Shown here one piece after another: positions 1-9,253 of a DNA stretch of 56,608 nt. Origin of the DNA: JBAZAX01 sp964568625 (GTDB lineage: Bacteria > Babelota > Babeliae > Babelales > RVW-14); assembly GCA_964568625.1 (NCBI GenBank), contig CAZMQG010000010.1:1-56608 (forward strand). Reading direction: 5' to 3'. The notes under the pieces were generated by a model. That model saw only the letters and a program-made list of their open reading frames with translations. It had not been told where the DNA came from and searched no databases. The number at the start of each line of letters is the position of its first letter. The stretch's first letter is position 1. Made by a program: the position numbers and the translations under genes.

Positions 1-191
1 AAAATAAGAAATAATATTTTCTTCATCTTAAACCTCACATTTTTTAAAATAATTAATATAACACTCCAATACGAATAACATATTGCATAATTGAAATAAA
101 AGCAAAATATTCTAAAATTATAAAGAAAACATCAATTTATTGATTTATATCAGGTTTTTATTGGTCTTTTATATTGAAGTTTGCGCGCTTA

Positions 192-217
192 TTGACAATT
201 TGTCTATTTTGTATAAA
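192..217 (+). promoter_or_regulatory. possible promoter of the first secreted-protein gene
   Basis: A perfect -35 hexamer TTGACA lies at 192-197 and a TATAAA box at 212-217, but the spacer is only 14 bases, shorter than the usual 16-18. The gene start is about 40 bases further on. The -35 match is striking; the spacing makes the call uncertain. Confidence 0.3.
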
Positions 218-259
218 CTTAGGCCATAATCAATATAATAGTAAAAATGAAGGAGAATT

Positions 260-1195
260 ATGTTAAAAAGACTTTATTTATCGATGCTATTGCTTGTTGC
301 TTGTAATAGTATAAGTGCTATGGAAGAAGTAAAGCAACAAATTACAGTACCTACACGAAAAAAATTAGAAATAATAAGGCCTAGTCAGCAACGTATAACT
401 CAAGAAGATGGTTTCTCCTCAACGACAGCTGTTACACCAATAATTCCACAAACTATTTCACAAAGTGTTGCGGATGAAATTCCACGAGTTGTTGCGGTTG
501 CAACACATGACATAAGGCAAAATCAACATGTTAGAGAATACATTGCAATAGATAAAACATTAGTCGCTCGCCATACTGGTGATAACGTCGAATATTATAG
601 TGAATATCATGCTCGGTCAGATGGTGATACTAGCATTGTTTCATTTCCTTTAAATTGCTGTGATCCTTTGCCAATCAGAAACTTTGGTAGTATTCGATAT
701 TTTTTCCCTTCAGCGATTGAGTTTGGATCACATTCCTGCTTAGCAGCGTCTCCGTTAAAAGGAGTATCGGAACCCATGCGTGTTGTGGATTTAGACATTA
801 ACAGAATAATTGTTGTACGTGCAAAAAATAGAACCATTGTCCATGGTGAAGTGTTTAGCCGTAGTGAAGTATATATCGGATATAACTCTAATAGTGGTGT
901 ATCTACGAGGAGAGGCCTAATTTATCATGGAAAGATTCTTTTCATACAAACGAAATATATTCCTAATCCCTTTATGGCCCCTTCCTTTCTTAATTTTCAA
1001 AGAATTCCTGTGGCAGGGGTAGAGCATTTTACGCGCATGGATATGATGCGGGTATCTGGTAGTAATGATTTTAGCGCGTTCATAGGCCCACTTGAGCCTG
1101 GGATTTGTTATCGTGATGGATTTTTATATTCGCACGTATGTTATTGGTCCAAAGACGAAAATAAATTAAAAGGTATACATTACCGTCCTCATTAA
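260..1195 (+). CDS. secreted protein of unknown function
   Basis: 311 residues. The first 20 or so form a clear Sec signal peptide: a K/R start, then a hydrophobic LLLV stretch ending near SISA. Residues 21-90 are polar and rich in Q, T and P, so probably a flexible linker. From about residue 90 to the end the protein looks folded, with mixed beta-type sequence, a CC pair near residue 132 and many aromatic residues. I see no repeats, membrane segments or catalytic motif and do not recognise the family. The start is supported by AGGAG a few bases upstream of the ATG. It is a single gene: a terminator follows and the next gene has its own leader. Export from the cytoplasm is well supported; the role is unknown. 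Confidence 0.75.
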   Translation: MLKRLYLSMLLLVACNSISAMEEVKQQITVPTRKKLEIIRPSQQRITQEDGFSSTTAVTPIIPQTISQSVADEIPRVVAVATHDIRQNQHVREYIAIDKTLVARHTGDNVEYYSEYHARSDGDTSIVSFPLNCCDPLPIRNFGSIRYFFPSAIEFGSHSCLAASPLKGVSEPMRVVDLDINRIIVVRAKNRTIVHGEVFSRSEVYIGYNSNSGVSTRRGLIYHGKILFIQTKYIPNPFMAPSFLNFQRIPVAGVEHFTRMDMMRVSGSNDFSAFIGPLEPGICYRDGFLYSHVCYWSKDENKLKGIHYRPH

Positions 1196-1562
1196 TAAAA
1201 TCAAATTGTCTGCTTATAAAAACAGTCTAAATATTAATAATATGCAACTCCCACGTATCACAAAATATATGGGAGTTTCTGTTGTTTTTATATACTTTAA
1301 CCAACTAACATTTTTTTAGATTTATCTTCATATTCTGTCTTGGTAGCATATGGTGGCGCTATAGATTTTAGCTGCACTATAATTTTTATGTCAAATGCCC
1401 AGCATAATGTATAGCACAGAAATAACTAATTTTTATACCTGCAATGCCTGTGCCTGTCGATCTGCAATATTATTAGATTTTATACGTGGGAATTTGTTTT
1501 ATGATATACTTGAATATTCGATTTGTTGGTAAGAAGTGTGTGGGGTATTGAAAGACGATAGT
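1196..1562. other. intergenic region, terminator plus ppsA leader
   Basis: A 367-base gap without a convincing gene. It holds the hairpin terminator at 1246-1290 and then AT-rich leader sequence before ppsA. No clear promoter boxes at good spacing were found, and no RNA gene was recognised. Confidence 0.5.
1246..1290 (+). terminator. rho-independent terminator after the first gene
   Basis: Inverted repeat AACTCCCA (1246-1253) and TGGGAGTT (1270-1277), with a 16-base loop, followed by a T-rich run ending near 1290. It lies about 50 bases past the stop of the secreted-protein gene. Confidence 0.6.
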
Positions 1563-3953
1563 ATGAAATTTATAAAATTATTTGAAGATATAGGTATAAA
1601 AGATATACCTTTTGTAGGCGGGAAAAATGCATCACTTGGTGAAATGATTAGAAATTTAAGTGCAAAAGGTGTACTTATTCCTTCAGGCTTTGCAATTACA
1701 GCACAAGCATATTGGCATTACATTAGAAGTAATAACTTGGAAGAAAAAATTAGATTGCTACTTTCAAATGTTAATAAAAACAATCTTGAAGCACTTGCAA
1801 CCATTGGACATGATATCAGATCTCTAATTCGATCTGCGCCACTTCCCCAAGATCTAGTTGATGAAATTAAAATGGCGTATAAGGCTCTTGAAAAAAGATA
1901 TGGAACAATGTGTGATGTTGCAGTACGTTCATCTGCAACGGCAGAGGATCTTCCTGAAGCATCTTTTGCGGGGCAGCAGGAAACTTTTCTGAATATTCGT
2001 GGTGAAGCAGAGCTTTTAAAAGTGTGTCCTGAAACTTTTGCATCACTTTTTACAAACAGATCAATTTCGTATCGCATAGACCATGGTTTTGATCATATGA
2101 GTGTAGCTCTTTCAATTGGTGTGCAAAAAATGGTCAAGTCAGGAGATGCAAGCTCAGGTGTTGTTTTTACTCTTGATACGGAAAGTGGATTTAAAGATGT
2201 TATTTTTATAACAGCATCATATGGACTTGGTGAAAATATAGTAAAAGGCGTAGTGAATCCGGATGAGTTTTATGTTCATAAGCCAACTTTAAATCAGGGA
2301 TTTAAATCTTTACTAAAAAAACGCTTGGGAAGCAAACGTATTAAGATGGTTTATTCCGAGGACAGTAAAAATACAACACGCAATATTGCTACAAAAGAAT
2401 GTGAACAAAAATCATTTGCACTTTCAGATGATGAAATTATTGATCTTGCACGTCAATGTCTGATTATTGAAAATCACTACTCTGAATTGAAAAAAGATTG
2501 GTGCCCAATGGATATTGAGTGGGCAAAAGATAGCATCGACGGTAAAGTTTATATTGTTCAGGCGCGTCCTGAAACGGTACATTCTCAGCGAGTGAATAAT
2601 CTGTTTTTTGAAGAATATGTTCTTTCTAGTGTCCCTGATAAAAAAAATCTTGTTATTACAGGCAAGAGCATTGGGCGAAAAGTTGCAGTAGGCAAAGCAA
2701 GACTTGTTGAGTCTGCAAAAAAAATGCATCAGATTGAGCCGGGTGAGATTCTTGTTACAGATATGACTGATCCGGACTGGGAACCAATTATGAAGATTGC
2801 CGGTGGAATTATAACCAACCGTGGAGGTAGGACATGCCATGCCGCAATTATTAGCCGAGAAATTGGAATTCCTGCAATAGTTGGAACCGGTAATGCAACA
2901 CAAAAAATAAAAAATGGGCAAATTATTACGCTTGATTGCAGTAGTGGTGAAATTGGATTTGTTTATAATGGCAAAATTTCATTTGATGTTAAGCGAGTGG
3001 AGTTGAAAGATATCAAGAAGCCGCCAGTGGACATTATGATGAATGTTGGAAATCCTGATGAAGCATTTAATTTTTCACTTTTACCTAACGCAGGAGTTGG
3101 GCTTGCAAGGCTTGAATTTATCATTAACAATTCTATCAAAATGCATCCAATGGCGTTGGTTTGTCCTGAAAAAGTTACAGACTTTGATGATAATAAGAAA
3201 ATTCAAGATTTAACTTACGGTTATAGCGACAAAAAGCAGTTTTTTATTGATAAACTGGCGCAGGAAGCTGGAACTATTGCAGCTGCGTTTTATCCAAAGC
3301 CTGTAATAATTCGCATGTCAGATTTTAAGAGTAATGAATATAAATCTCTTATTGGGGGAAGTTATTTTGAGCCTGAAGAAGAGAACCCAATGCTTGGATT
3401 TCGTGGCGCATCAAGATATTATAACGAAAAATATAGAGATGCTTTTGAGTTAGAATGTCTTGCCATGAAAAAGATTCGCAGTGAGATGGGGTTGAAGAAT
3501 GTTAAACTTATGTTACCGTTCGTTCGAACAGTAGAGGATGCTAAATCTGCGATTTCTGAGATGAAAAAACATGGCTTGGAGCAGGGTAAAGACAATCTTG
3601 AAATTTACATGATGTGTGAGATTCCATCTAACGTTTTACTTATAGATCAATTCTCTAAAATATTCGATGGTTTTTCAATTGGCTCCAATGATTTGACTCA
3701 AACTGTCTTAGCGGTGGATCGTGATTCAGATTTAGTTTCGAGTATTTTTGATGAGCGAAATGATGCCATAAAAATTATGCTTGAAATGGCAATTAAAGGT
3801 GCTCAGAGATCTGGTAAAAAAATTGGAATTTGTGGACAGGCTCCATCAGATTATCCTGAGGTTGCAGAATTTTTGGTAAAACTTGGCATTGATTCTATTT
3901 CATTAAACCCTGATTCTGTTTTGAAAGAGATCTTGTTATTTTCAAGTAAGTAA
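1563..3953 (+). CDS. ppsA: phosphoenolpyruvate synthase (pyruvate, water dikinase)
   Basis: Converts pyruvate and ATP to PEP, AMP and phosphate, the first step of gluconeogenesis from pyruvate; cytoplasmic. 796 residues from the ATG at 1563, close to the usual size (E. coli about 792). The N-terminal ATP-grasp domain holds GGKNASLGEM near residue 20. The central phosphohistidine domain holds GGRTCHAAI with the catalytic His426. The C-terminal TIM barrel holds GICGQAPSDYP with the catalytic Cys757. The frame is open upstream to a GTG at 1536, but family alignment (MKFIKLFE start) favours 1563. The ribosome-binding site is weak for both. It stands alone between two terminators. It could also run toward pyruvate, but the length and the full catalytic set fit PpsA better than PPDK. 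Confidence 0.95.
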   Translation: MKFIKLFEDIGIKDIPFVGGKNASLGEMIRNLSAKGVLIPSGFAITAQAYWHYIRSNNLEEKIRLLLSNVNKNNLEALATIGHDIRSLIRSAPLPQDLVDEIKMAYKALEKRYGTMCDVAVRSSATAEDLPEASFAGQQETFLNIRGEAELLKVCPETFASLFTNRSISYRIDHGFDHMSVALSIGVQKMVKSGDASSGVVFTLDTESGFKDVIFITASYGLGENIVKGVVNPDEFYVHKPTLNQGFKSLLKKRLGSKRIKMVYSEDSKNTTRNIATKECEQKSFALSDDEIIDLARQCLIIENHYSELKKDWCPMDIEWAKDSIDGKVYIVQARPETVHSQRVNNLFFEEYVLSSVPDKKNLVITGKSIGRKVAVGKARLVESAKKMHQIEPGEILVTDMTDPDWEPIMKIAGGIITNRGGRTCHAAIISREIGIPAIVGTGNATQKIKNGQIITLDCSSGEIGFVYNGKISFDVKRVELKDIKKPPVDIMMNVGNPDEAFNFSLLPNAGVGLARLEFIINNSIKMHPMALVCPEKVTDFDDNKKIQDLTYGYSDKKQFFIDKLAQEAGTIAAAFYPKPVIIRMSDFKSNEYKSLIGGSYFEPEEENPMLGFRGASRYYNEKYRDAFELECLAMKKIRSEMGLKNVKLMLPFVRTVEDAKSAISEMKKHGLEQGKDNLEIYMMCEIPSNVLLIDQFSKIFDGFSIGSNDLTQTVLAVDRDSDLVSSIFDERNDAIKIMLEMAIKGAQRSGKKIGICGQAPSDYPEVAEFLVKLGIDSISLNPDSVLKEILLFSSK

Positions 3954-3967
3954 TACAACAAATAAAT

Positions 3968-4000
3968 TAAAAAGAGGAAGCTTGAAGCTTCCTCTTTTTA
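3968..4000. terminator. bidirectional terminator between ppsA and the convergent gene
   Basis: A perfect 15-bp stem with a 3-base loop (TGA), with GAGGAAGCT as the GC-richer core. A-tract on the left and T-tract on the right, so it can end transcripts from both strands. It sits between convergent stops at 3953 and 4032. Confidence 0.9.
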
Positions 4001-4031
4001 ATTATTAACAAAATTGTAATGCTAATTTTGG

Positions 4032-4691
4032 TTAATTTACTTTCCATTTGCTCAAAACGTTTGTATAAACTGGGATGTTTGTTTGTGGATTTAAGCGTCC
4101 TTGTATCACCATTCCCCAATTTGTTTTTCCTGGGCATGGATCTGCAATATACAATTTGTATGTCTTATTGTTTGTTGGGCTTACAGCTTCAAAATAGAGC
4201 ATAAGTTTTGGATAGTTATCGGATATGTGTCTGAGTAGCAACCCAAGTTGACGATTTTTTATTGATGCAGCTGCCAAATTTGCGCTGTTTGGAAGAACTC
4301 CACGGCTAACCAGTTTACGAACTTGAAAGTCGTCCCGATATAACTGAACGGATGTCGTATTGTTTTTTGCCCAATCTTTATCAAATCCAACACTGCTTGC
4401 GCTATACGAGTTTTCTCCGGTGCTGTCTGTTATCATAAAATTGGAAGTTTGTTGTGGATTATTTTTGTTTATAAGAGCAAAAAGATTCTTAATTTGCCAA
4501 CTTGAGCCTGCAGTTGGGGCTTGAATGTTTCCTTGACGAATTAGACTTGGAGTGCTTTTAGTAGTTGTTTTGCTTTTAGAAGTAGATGTTTTGCTTTTAG
4601 AAGGTGTTACGGCTTGTGTTGCAGTGCGGTAGCTTGCTACCAAAAGCATTGTTATCAAGCAAAATGTCAGAAACTTGAAATTAATATTCAT
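4032..4691 (-). CDS. secreted protein of unknown function with S/T/K-rich linker
   Basis: 219 residues. The N-terminus is a signal peptide (charged start, hydrophobic FLTFCLITMLLVAS, probable cleavage near residue 25-28). Residues 28-50 are an alternating Ser/Thr/Lys linker (SKSKTSTSKSK). The rest, about residues 55-219, looks like one folded domain with two notable cysteine-free stretches and a conserved-looking DPCPGKTNWG near residue 188. I do not recognise the family. Start supported by an AGGAT-type ribosome-binding site on the minus strand. Converges on ppsA across the shared terminator. Likely exported; function unknown. Confidence 0.7.
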   Translation of the reverse strand: MNINFKFLTFCLITMLLVASYRTATQAVTPSKSKTSTSKSKTTTKSTPSLIRQGNIQAPTAGSSWQIKNLFALINKNNPQQTSNFMITDSTGENSYSASSVGFDKDWAKNNTTSVQLYRDDFQVRKLVSRGVLPNSANLAAASIKNRQLGLLLRHISDNYPKLMLYFEAVSPTNNKTYKLYIADPCPGKTNWGMVIQGRLNPQTNIPVYTNVLSKWKVN

Positions 4692-5205
4692 AATATCCTC
4701 CCATTCTCCTACTAAAAATGATAAATATTTTTAATATATACTGTTTATATATTTCAAACTGTAAATATATCTTCAATTACTATATTACTCGCTTGCTTTA
4801 ATTAAATGCAAGAAAAATATCATTTTGAATGGTTTTGTAGGCGGCGTGATAAAAACCTTATGTATTTAAGTTTGGGATATTTGTAATATTAAAATAGTTT
4901 AGGGCTCTCAAAATATAGTGAGTTTGAGAATCAAGTATTACGAAAACTATCGCAGGTCAGACCTGCTCGCCACGTGTCGGCCATAGCCACCAGGGCGACG
5001 GCTGGGATCCAGATTTTTTCACATATTTTAATTTCTCTAAGAGAACCTGGACATCGGTCTTGAGCCTTCGCCGGGAAGGTCAAGGCTAATATCGTCATGA
5101 ATCATTATGGATTTATCGAATTTGTGTTAAATATGGCATGATGTCTGTGTGTTTAGGTTCTTATCCTTAAGAATAAGATTTTTGGGGCAGGGAGTTTTAT
5201 AGAAA
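4692..5205. other. 514-base intergenic region with GC-rich hairpin islet
   Basis: Between two minus-strand genes. The outer parts are AT-rich with no coding signal. The middle (about 4950-5100) is far more GC-rich than anything nearby and holds three hairpins, listed separately. No tRNA or known RNA was recognised. Confidence 0.6.
4945..5100. repeat. GC-rich hairpin element, probably a decayed dispersed repeat
   Basis: Three inverted repeats: GCAGGT (4952-4957) with ACCTGC (4961-4966); an imperfect one around AGCC (4985-4988) and GGCT (5000-5003); and CTTGA-CCTTC (5059-5069, one bulge) with GAAGG-TCAAG (5075-5084). An AT-rich spacer (about 5010-5045) separates the last two. The layout, with GGATCC beside one hairpin and TTCCCGGCGAAGG-like sequence in the other, resembles intergenic palindromic repeats of small bacterial genomes. 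Assigning it to a repeat family needs other copies, and none is in this window. Confidence 0.4.
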
Positions 5206-5856
5206 TTATAACCAGCAAAAGTATTTGGCAATTTGTTTGCCTAGATCAAATGAAAAATATACACCCAAGATAATAAATGCAATTGCAGTGGCATATGTTG
5301 CCAGGTGTAACTGTTTTTCTCCCAGTGTTTTACGAAGATTGCGTGCTGATATCGCAACTGTTGAAAATGTTGTTAGCGATCCGAGCGAAATCATTGAGCT
5401 TGCAATTAACGAATCAATACGTGAGATGGAAATAACATTTTCCGGAATAACTTTGACACTAATGAACATAAAAAAGAAAATTGTGATTGGATTTATAATG
5501 GTTAAAATAAAAGATTTGGAAATGGTTACTATTGAGGGTTCTTTACATTCAAGTCTATCGGATTCATAAGACTGTTTTTTTATGAGCATTCGTATGCCGA
5601 TAAAGATAAGAAGAATGCTTACAATTAGATCCATAGCAATTATGATTTTTCGGGATGTTTCTAAAAACCTCAGTAGGCCAATAAAGCTTAGGCCGAATAG
5701 TAGTCCATCCCCAATGGCAGCTCCAAGAGCAGTTATAAATCCTTTTTTAAATCCATATAATGCTCCACGGTTAAATACTAATACGAAAATCGGCCCTATA
5801 GCAGCTGCCGCCGAAAGCCCTACAAGAAAACAATTCCTATATAAACCCAAATTCAT
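5206..5856 (-). CDS. LysE/RhtB-type amino acid exporter
   Basis: 216 residues, typical for the family. Inner-membrane exporter, presumably of amino acids or related small molecules, driven by proton exchange. The N-terminal signature is present: AAAAIGPIFVLVFNRG at about residues 16-31, where the IGP motif and the following hydrophobic helix are diagnostic, followed by GFKKGFITALGAAIGD. About six hydrophobic segments spread over the length. Good ribosome-binding site (AGAGGGG) just before the ATG. Single gene; substrate cannot be told from sequence. Confidence 0.85.
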   Translation of the reverse strand: MNLGLYRNCFLVGLSAAAAIGPIFVLVFNRGALYGFKKGFITALGAAIGDGLLFGLSFIGLLRFLETSRKIIIAMDLIVSILLIFIGIRMLIKKQSYESDRLECKEPSIVTISKSFILTIINPITIFFFMFISVKVIPENVISISRIDSLIASSMISLGSLTTFSTVAISARNLRKTLGEKQLHLATYATAIAFIILGVYFSFDLGKQIAKYFCWL

Positions 5857-5947
5857 TTAAAACCCCTCTTACTTTTTAAAAATCTTTCCATTATTCTAGA
5901 TTTTAGCATACAAAGAGGCAAAAAAGCCATTTTTTTAAAGAACAAAT

Positions 5948-5977
5948 TTGTATGACTACCATGGAAAGTATTATAAA
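5948..5977 (+). promoter_or_regulatory. possible promoter of glmM
   Basis: TTGTAT (5948-5953) and TATAAA (5972-5977) with an 18-base spacer, about 30 bases before the glmM ATG. The -10 is good and the -35 only partial. Confidence 0.3.
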
Positions 5978-6008
5978 TTAAAATCAATGCTTTGAAAAAC
6001 GGGATCAT

Positions 6009-7343
6009 ATGGAAAATTCTATATCATTTGGAACTGATGGAATAAGAGGAAATTCAGAAAAATACCCATTTACAAGAGATGGATTAAGGGCGTTGGGGGC
6101 TTCCATTTCTCGATGGGCAAGTGAAAAGTATGGTAAATATAGCCCTAAAGTTCTGATTGGATATGATACGCGTCTTTCCGGTATAAGAATAAAAAATGAA
6201 TTGATCGAGGGCTTGAATTACTTCCATGCTGATATCATTGATGGGGGTATTTTACCAACTCCTGCAGTATATAGATTAATTAGCATTGATGATTCTTTTG
6301 ATTTTGGAATAGCAATTTCAGCATCCCATAACCCATTTCATGACAATGGAATTAAGTTATTTGATGCGAAAAAATGTAAATTGAGTCGACAGGACGAGGA
6401 AGAAATTGAACAGTTTTTTGCTCTTTATTTTAATAAATTGGAGCTTTTGCAAGAAGGTTCAGATAACCGTACTGAATGGATTGATGCCGGTTATGCATAT
6501 GTTGATTTCATTTCGTCAAAATTTTCGCAAAACTATTTGTCGGGCATGACTATTATTTTAGACTGTGCAAATGGAGCTACTTTTGAAGTAGCGCCACGGA
6601 TTTTTAAAAAATTTGGAGCATCTGTAATTACGATTGGATCGGCACCATCTGGTGTAAATATTAATGAAAAGTGCGGTTCTACAAACCCAGAGAGACTTCA
6701 AAGATTTGTCGTTGCCAATAACGCTATAATTGGTTTTGCATTTGACGGAGATGGTGACAGAGTTATAGCTGTTAATAAGCTTGGGCAAATTAAAGACGGA
6801 GATGATATTTTGGCTATCTTGGCCCAACATTCTGATTATAAAAATGTTAATGAGATAGTTGGAACAATTACGACAAATCAAGGATTTGAGTCTGAATTGC
6901 ACAAATCAAATAAATCATTAGTTCGTACGCAAGTTGGAGATAAGTATGTTGCAGCTGCGCTTGAAGAAAAAAAGCTTTCATTGGGTGGAGAGACATGTGG
7001 TCATATTATAATTAAAGATTATATGCCGACCGGAGATGGCATATTTGTGGCACTTAAAACATTAGAATCGATTATTGCAAATCAAAATTTAGATATGAGA
7101 ACTTTTGATAAATATCCCCAAGTTATGATGAATATACCGGTCAAAGAAAAACGAGACCTATCAAAGCAGCCATATTCAGATATAATAAAAAAAGCTCAAG
7201 AATCAATCAAAGACGGGCGAATTATTGTTAGATATTCCGGAACAGAGAATCTTTTGCGTATAATGACTGAGGCACAGACCGATGAAATTGCAAAAAGTGT
7301 CGCACAAGATCTTGCAAATAATCTGACAAAAGCTTTTGAATAA
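6009..7343 (+). CDS. glmM: phosphoglucosamine mutase
   Basis: Interconverts glucosamine-6-phosphate and glucosamine-1-phosphate, the route to UDP-GlcNAc for peptidoglycan and lipopolysaccharide; cytoplasmic. 444 residues, the normal length. All four family landmarks are visible: FGTDGIRG at residues 7-14, the phosphoserine loop SASHNP with Ser106, the magnesium loop DGDGDR at 246-251, and the sugar-binding GGETCGH near 328. The C-terminal phosphate-binding RYSGTENLLRI is also intact. The GTDGIRG form and the size favour GlmM over phosphomannomutase, though ManB activity cannot be excluded. That matters because the window holds GDP-mannose-using genes but no obvious manB. First of a short + strand run. 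Confidence 0.93.
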   Translation: MENSISFGTDGIRGNSEKYPFTRDGLRALGASISRWASEKYGKYSPKVLIGYDTRLSGIRIKNELIEGLNYFHADIIDGGILPTPAVYRLISIDDSFDFGIAISASHNPFHDNGIKLFDAKKCKLSRQDEEEIEQFFALYFNKLELLQEGSDNRTEWIDAGYAYVDFISSKFSQNYLSGMTIILDCANGATFEVAPRIFKKFGASVITIGSAPSGVNINEKCGSTNPERLQRFVVANNAIIGFAFDGDGDRVIAVNKLGQIKDGDDILAILAQHSDYKNVNEIVGTITTNQGFESELHKSNKSLVRTQVGDKYVAAALEEKKLSLGGETCGHIIIKDYMPTGDGIFVALKTLESIIANQNLDMRTFDKYPQVMMNIPVKEKRDLSKQPYSDIIKKAQESIKDGRIIVRYSGTENLLRIMTEAQTDEIAKSVAQDLANNLTKAFE

Positions 7344-7372
7344 GATGATTTTTTTAATGAAAGGGTGGGTAT

Positions 7373-8032
7373 ATGTTTTTAGAGACACTCAAAAAAATAA
7401 TACATGAGATTAAAGGTTTATTTATCAGTGGGTTATTCACAATAATTCCAATTGCAGCAACCGTGTTTTTTATTAATGTTATGTATAATTTTTTGCTTCG
7501 TTGTCTTGAGCCGCTTTATAAAATAGAGCCGGTTATTTTGCATAAAATTCCCGGTTCTCAATTTTTTTTAATAATATTTTTAATTATTATAATGGGTGTA
7601 TTTTTAAAAATTTTCATAGCAAACCCGGTTATTCATTACTTTGAGCATCTGATTGATAAAATACCGCTTATAAGAGTTGTATATTCCTCAGCCAAAATTT
7701 TGGTGGATTTTTTCAAGATGCCGAGTTCAACGTCAAAACCCAAAAAAGTTGTTTTAATTCCATATCCCCGAAATGGACAGTTTCATTTGGCGTTTTTGCT
7801 TGAATCAGCGGATTCTACATACAAAAAGCTTCTTCCTCCACATCATTGTGACGATCCAAATGAAAAGTATTATAAAGTATTTATGCCAAATTCACCAAAT
7901 CCAACAAGTGGATACTTTTTTATTATGCCTGAAAGAGATATAATACCTACGGATATTACGTTCGAGGAAGCGGTTAAAACTCTTGTTTCGTGTGGGCTTA
8001 TTACACCTGAATCGTTAAAAAGTCTTAAATAA
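7373..8032 (+). CDS. DUF502 family membrane protein
   Basis: 219 residues. Two strong N-terminal membrane segments (about residues 15-45 and 62-85) are followed by a soluble part with the family motif region ANPVIHYFEHLIDKIPLIR near 87-105 and YSSAKILVDFF. The GLFISGLFTIIPIAATVFF start is typical of DUF502, a widespread bacterial inner-membrane family of unknown biochemical function. The gene lies 29 bases after glmM and 22 bases before the LptF/G-like gene, suggesting co-transcription with envelope functions. The start follows AAAGGGTGGG. Confidence 0.85.
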   Translation: MFLETLKKIIHEIKGLFISGLFTIIPIAATVFFINVMYNFLLRCLEPLYKIEPVILHKIPGSQFFLIIFLIIIMGVFLKIFIANPVIHYFEHLIDKIPLIRVVYSSAKILVDFFKMPSSTSKPKKVVLIPYPRNGQFHLAFLLESADSTYKKLLPPHHCDDPNEKYYKVFMPNSPNPTSGYFFIMPERDIIPTDITFEEAVKTLVSCGLITPESLKSLK

Positions 8033-8054
8033 AATTCATGAAGCGTAAAATATA

Positions 8055-9107
8055 ATGGTTCTTGTAAAATATTTTTTAAAAAGATTTTTTAAATATGTTT
8101 TTGTTATAGACTTTTTTTTGGCATTCTTAATTAATTTTATAGAATTTTTTGAGAAAATTGTGCATGCAAAAGATGCGGGTTTTAGCGCAATTTTAACGCT
8201 TGTTTCACTTAATTTTGTACCGTCTTTTTTTGATCTGCTTGGAGTAAGCTGTTGGCTTGCCACATGCTTATTAATTAAAGAGTTTCAACAGCAAAATGAG
8301 TGGGAAGCTTTTTCATTGCTTAATATAAGCTATAACAATATTATCAAACTGTTTATGGGCGCAAGTTTTCTTTTAATGATTTTCAGCTTCGCATTTAAAG
8401 AATCTTTAGTTGAAAATTTAACCTTTTATTCAGAGCAATACAAAATGGAGAAGTTTAAACAAAAATCGGCTCAAAAGCTTCTTGGAAAATGGTTAATGTT
8501 AAATAAAGAGACAATAGCTTATTTCGGGGTACTTGATCTTTCTTCCAACTCGGGAAGCGACTTGCTTATGCTTTATTTGAACTCTGATTTTACAATTAAA
8601 AAGGTTCTTAATTCAAAAGAATTTTACATTATTCCGGACAAGCAAGAGTTAAGCATTCCCGTTGGGCTTGAGTTTGATATTGAAAATAATGTGCCGGAAG
8701 CAATTCATGACTTAAAATTAACTGTTCCAACGTTATTCTCTCAAATTAAAGTTAATTTAGATGTTCCAACAATTTCTAATATTTTCCAAAGTCTTTTAAA
8801 CAAAAATATTTTACCAGTTTCGGTCCAAAACGAATTAATGTATTCGCTAATTAATCGGGTTATTTCGTACATAAAGCTTATGTTTTATCCAATCTTAACA
8901 TTCATGTTATTTATGCTTTTTAAGGATTTTTTAATAGCAAAATGGATTATTATTTTCATACCATATGCCTTATTTACGTTAATTCCTCTGATCACTGATC
9001 ATTTATTTACAATGGGTATTAATCCATTAATCTTTTTGTTTATTTATTTATTTATAGTTCTTTTTATGTTTTGTATCCATCGTCGCATTGTAATTCGAGA
9101 GTCATAA
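8055..9107 (+). CDS. LptF/LptG (YjgP/YjgQ) family permease
   Basis: 350 residues with the family layout: about three membrane helices in the first 130 residues, a soluble beta-rich middle (about 135-255), and three helices at the end. LptF and LptG form the membrane part of the LptB2FG machine that extracts lipopolysaccharide from the inner membrane. Motifs KRFFKYVF near the start and WEAFSLLNISY near residue 90 fit. Only one such gene is in the window; whether it is LptF or LptG cannot be decided, and the partner must lie elsewhere. It implies an outer membrane with LPS-like lipid. Ribosome-binding site is weak. Confidence 0.8.
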   Translation: MVLVKYFLKRFFKYVFVIDFFLAFLINFIEFFEKIVHAKDAGFSAILTLVSLNFVPSFFDLLGVSCWLATCLLIKEFQQQNEWEAFSLLNISYNNIIKLFMGASFLLMIFSFAFKESLVENLTFYSEQYKMEKFKQKSAQKLLGKWLMLNKETIAYFGVLDLSSNSGSDLLMLYLNSDFTIKKVLNSKEFYIIPDKQELSIPVGLEFDIENNVPEAIHDLKLTVPTLFSQIKVNLDVPTISNIFQSLLNKNILPVSVQNELMYSLINRVISYIKLMFYPILTFMLFMLFKDFLIAKWIIIFIPYALFTLIPLITDHLFTMGINPLIFLFIYLFIVLFMFCIHRRIVIRES

Positions 9108-9152
9108 TTTATCATAGATAACTTTTTATTTAACTTTTTACGAAAAAATTCG

Positions 9153-9180
9153 TTGAAAAAAGTTGTTATTCCACTAGACT
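9153..9180 (+). promoter_or_regulatory. probable promoter of the 9254 gene
   Basis: TTGAAA (9153-9158) and TAGACT (9175-9180) with a 16-base spacer, about 75 bases before the ATG. Five of six and four of six consensus matches. Confidence 0.45.
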
Positions 9181-9253
9181 AGAAGCTTGTATTCATGGGA
9201 ATTTTAGATTTGTAGTTGGTGGTATAAATTAAGTGTTTTTACTGGAGATTTTT

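Noticed and set aside
2424..2921. Long antisense open frame of about 165 codons inside ppsA
   Set aside because: Falls inside a fully supported gene, has no ribosome-binding site or recognisable domain, and reflects codon bias of the sense strand.
4945..5100. GC-rich islet as a tRNA, tmRNA or RNase P RNA gene
   Set aside because: No acceptor or T-arm pairing, no CCA, and no conserved RNase P or tmRNA blocks seen; hairpin repeat preferred.
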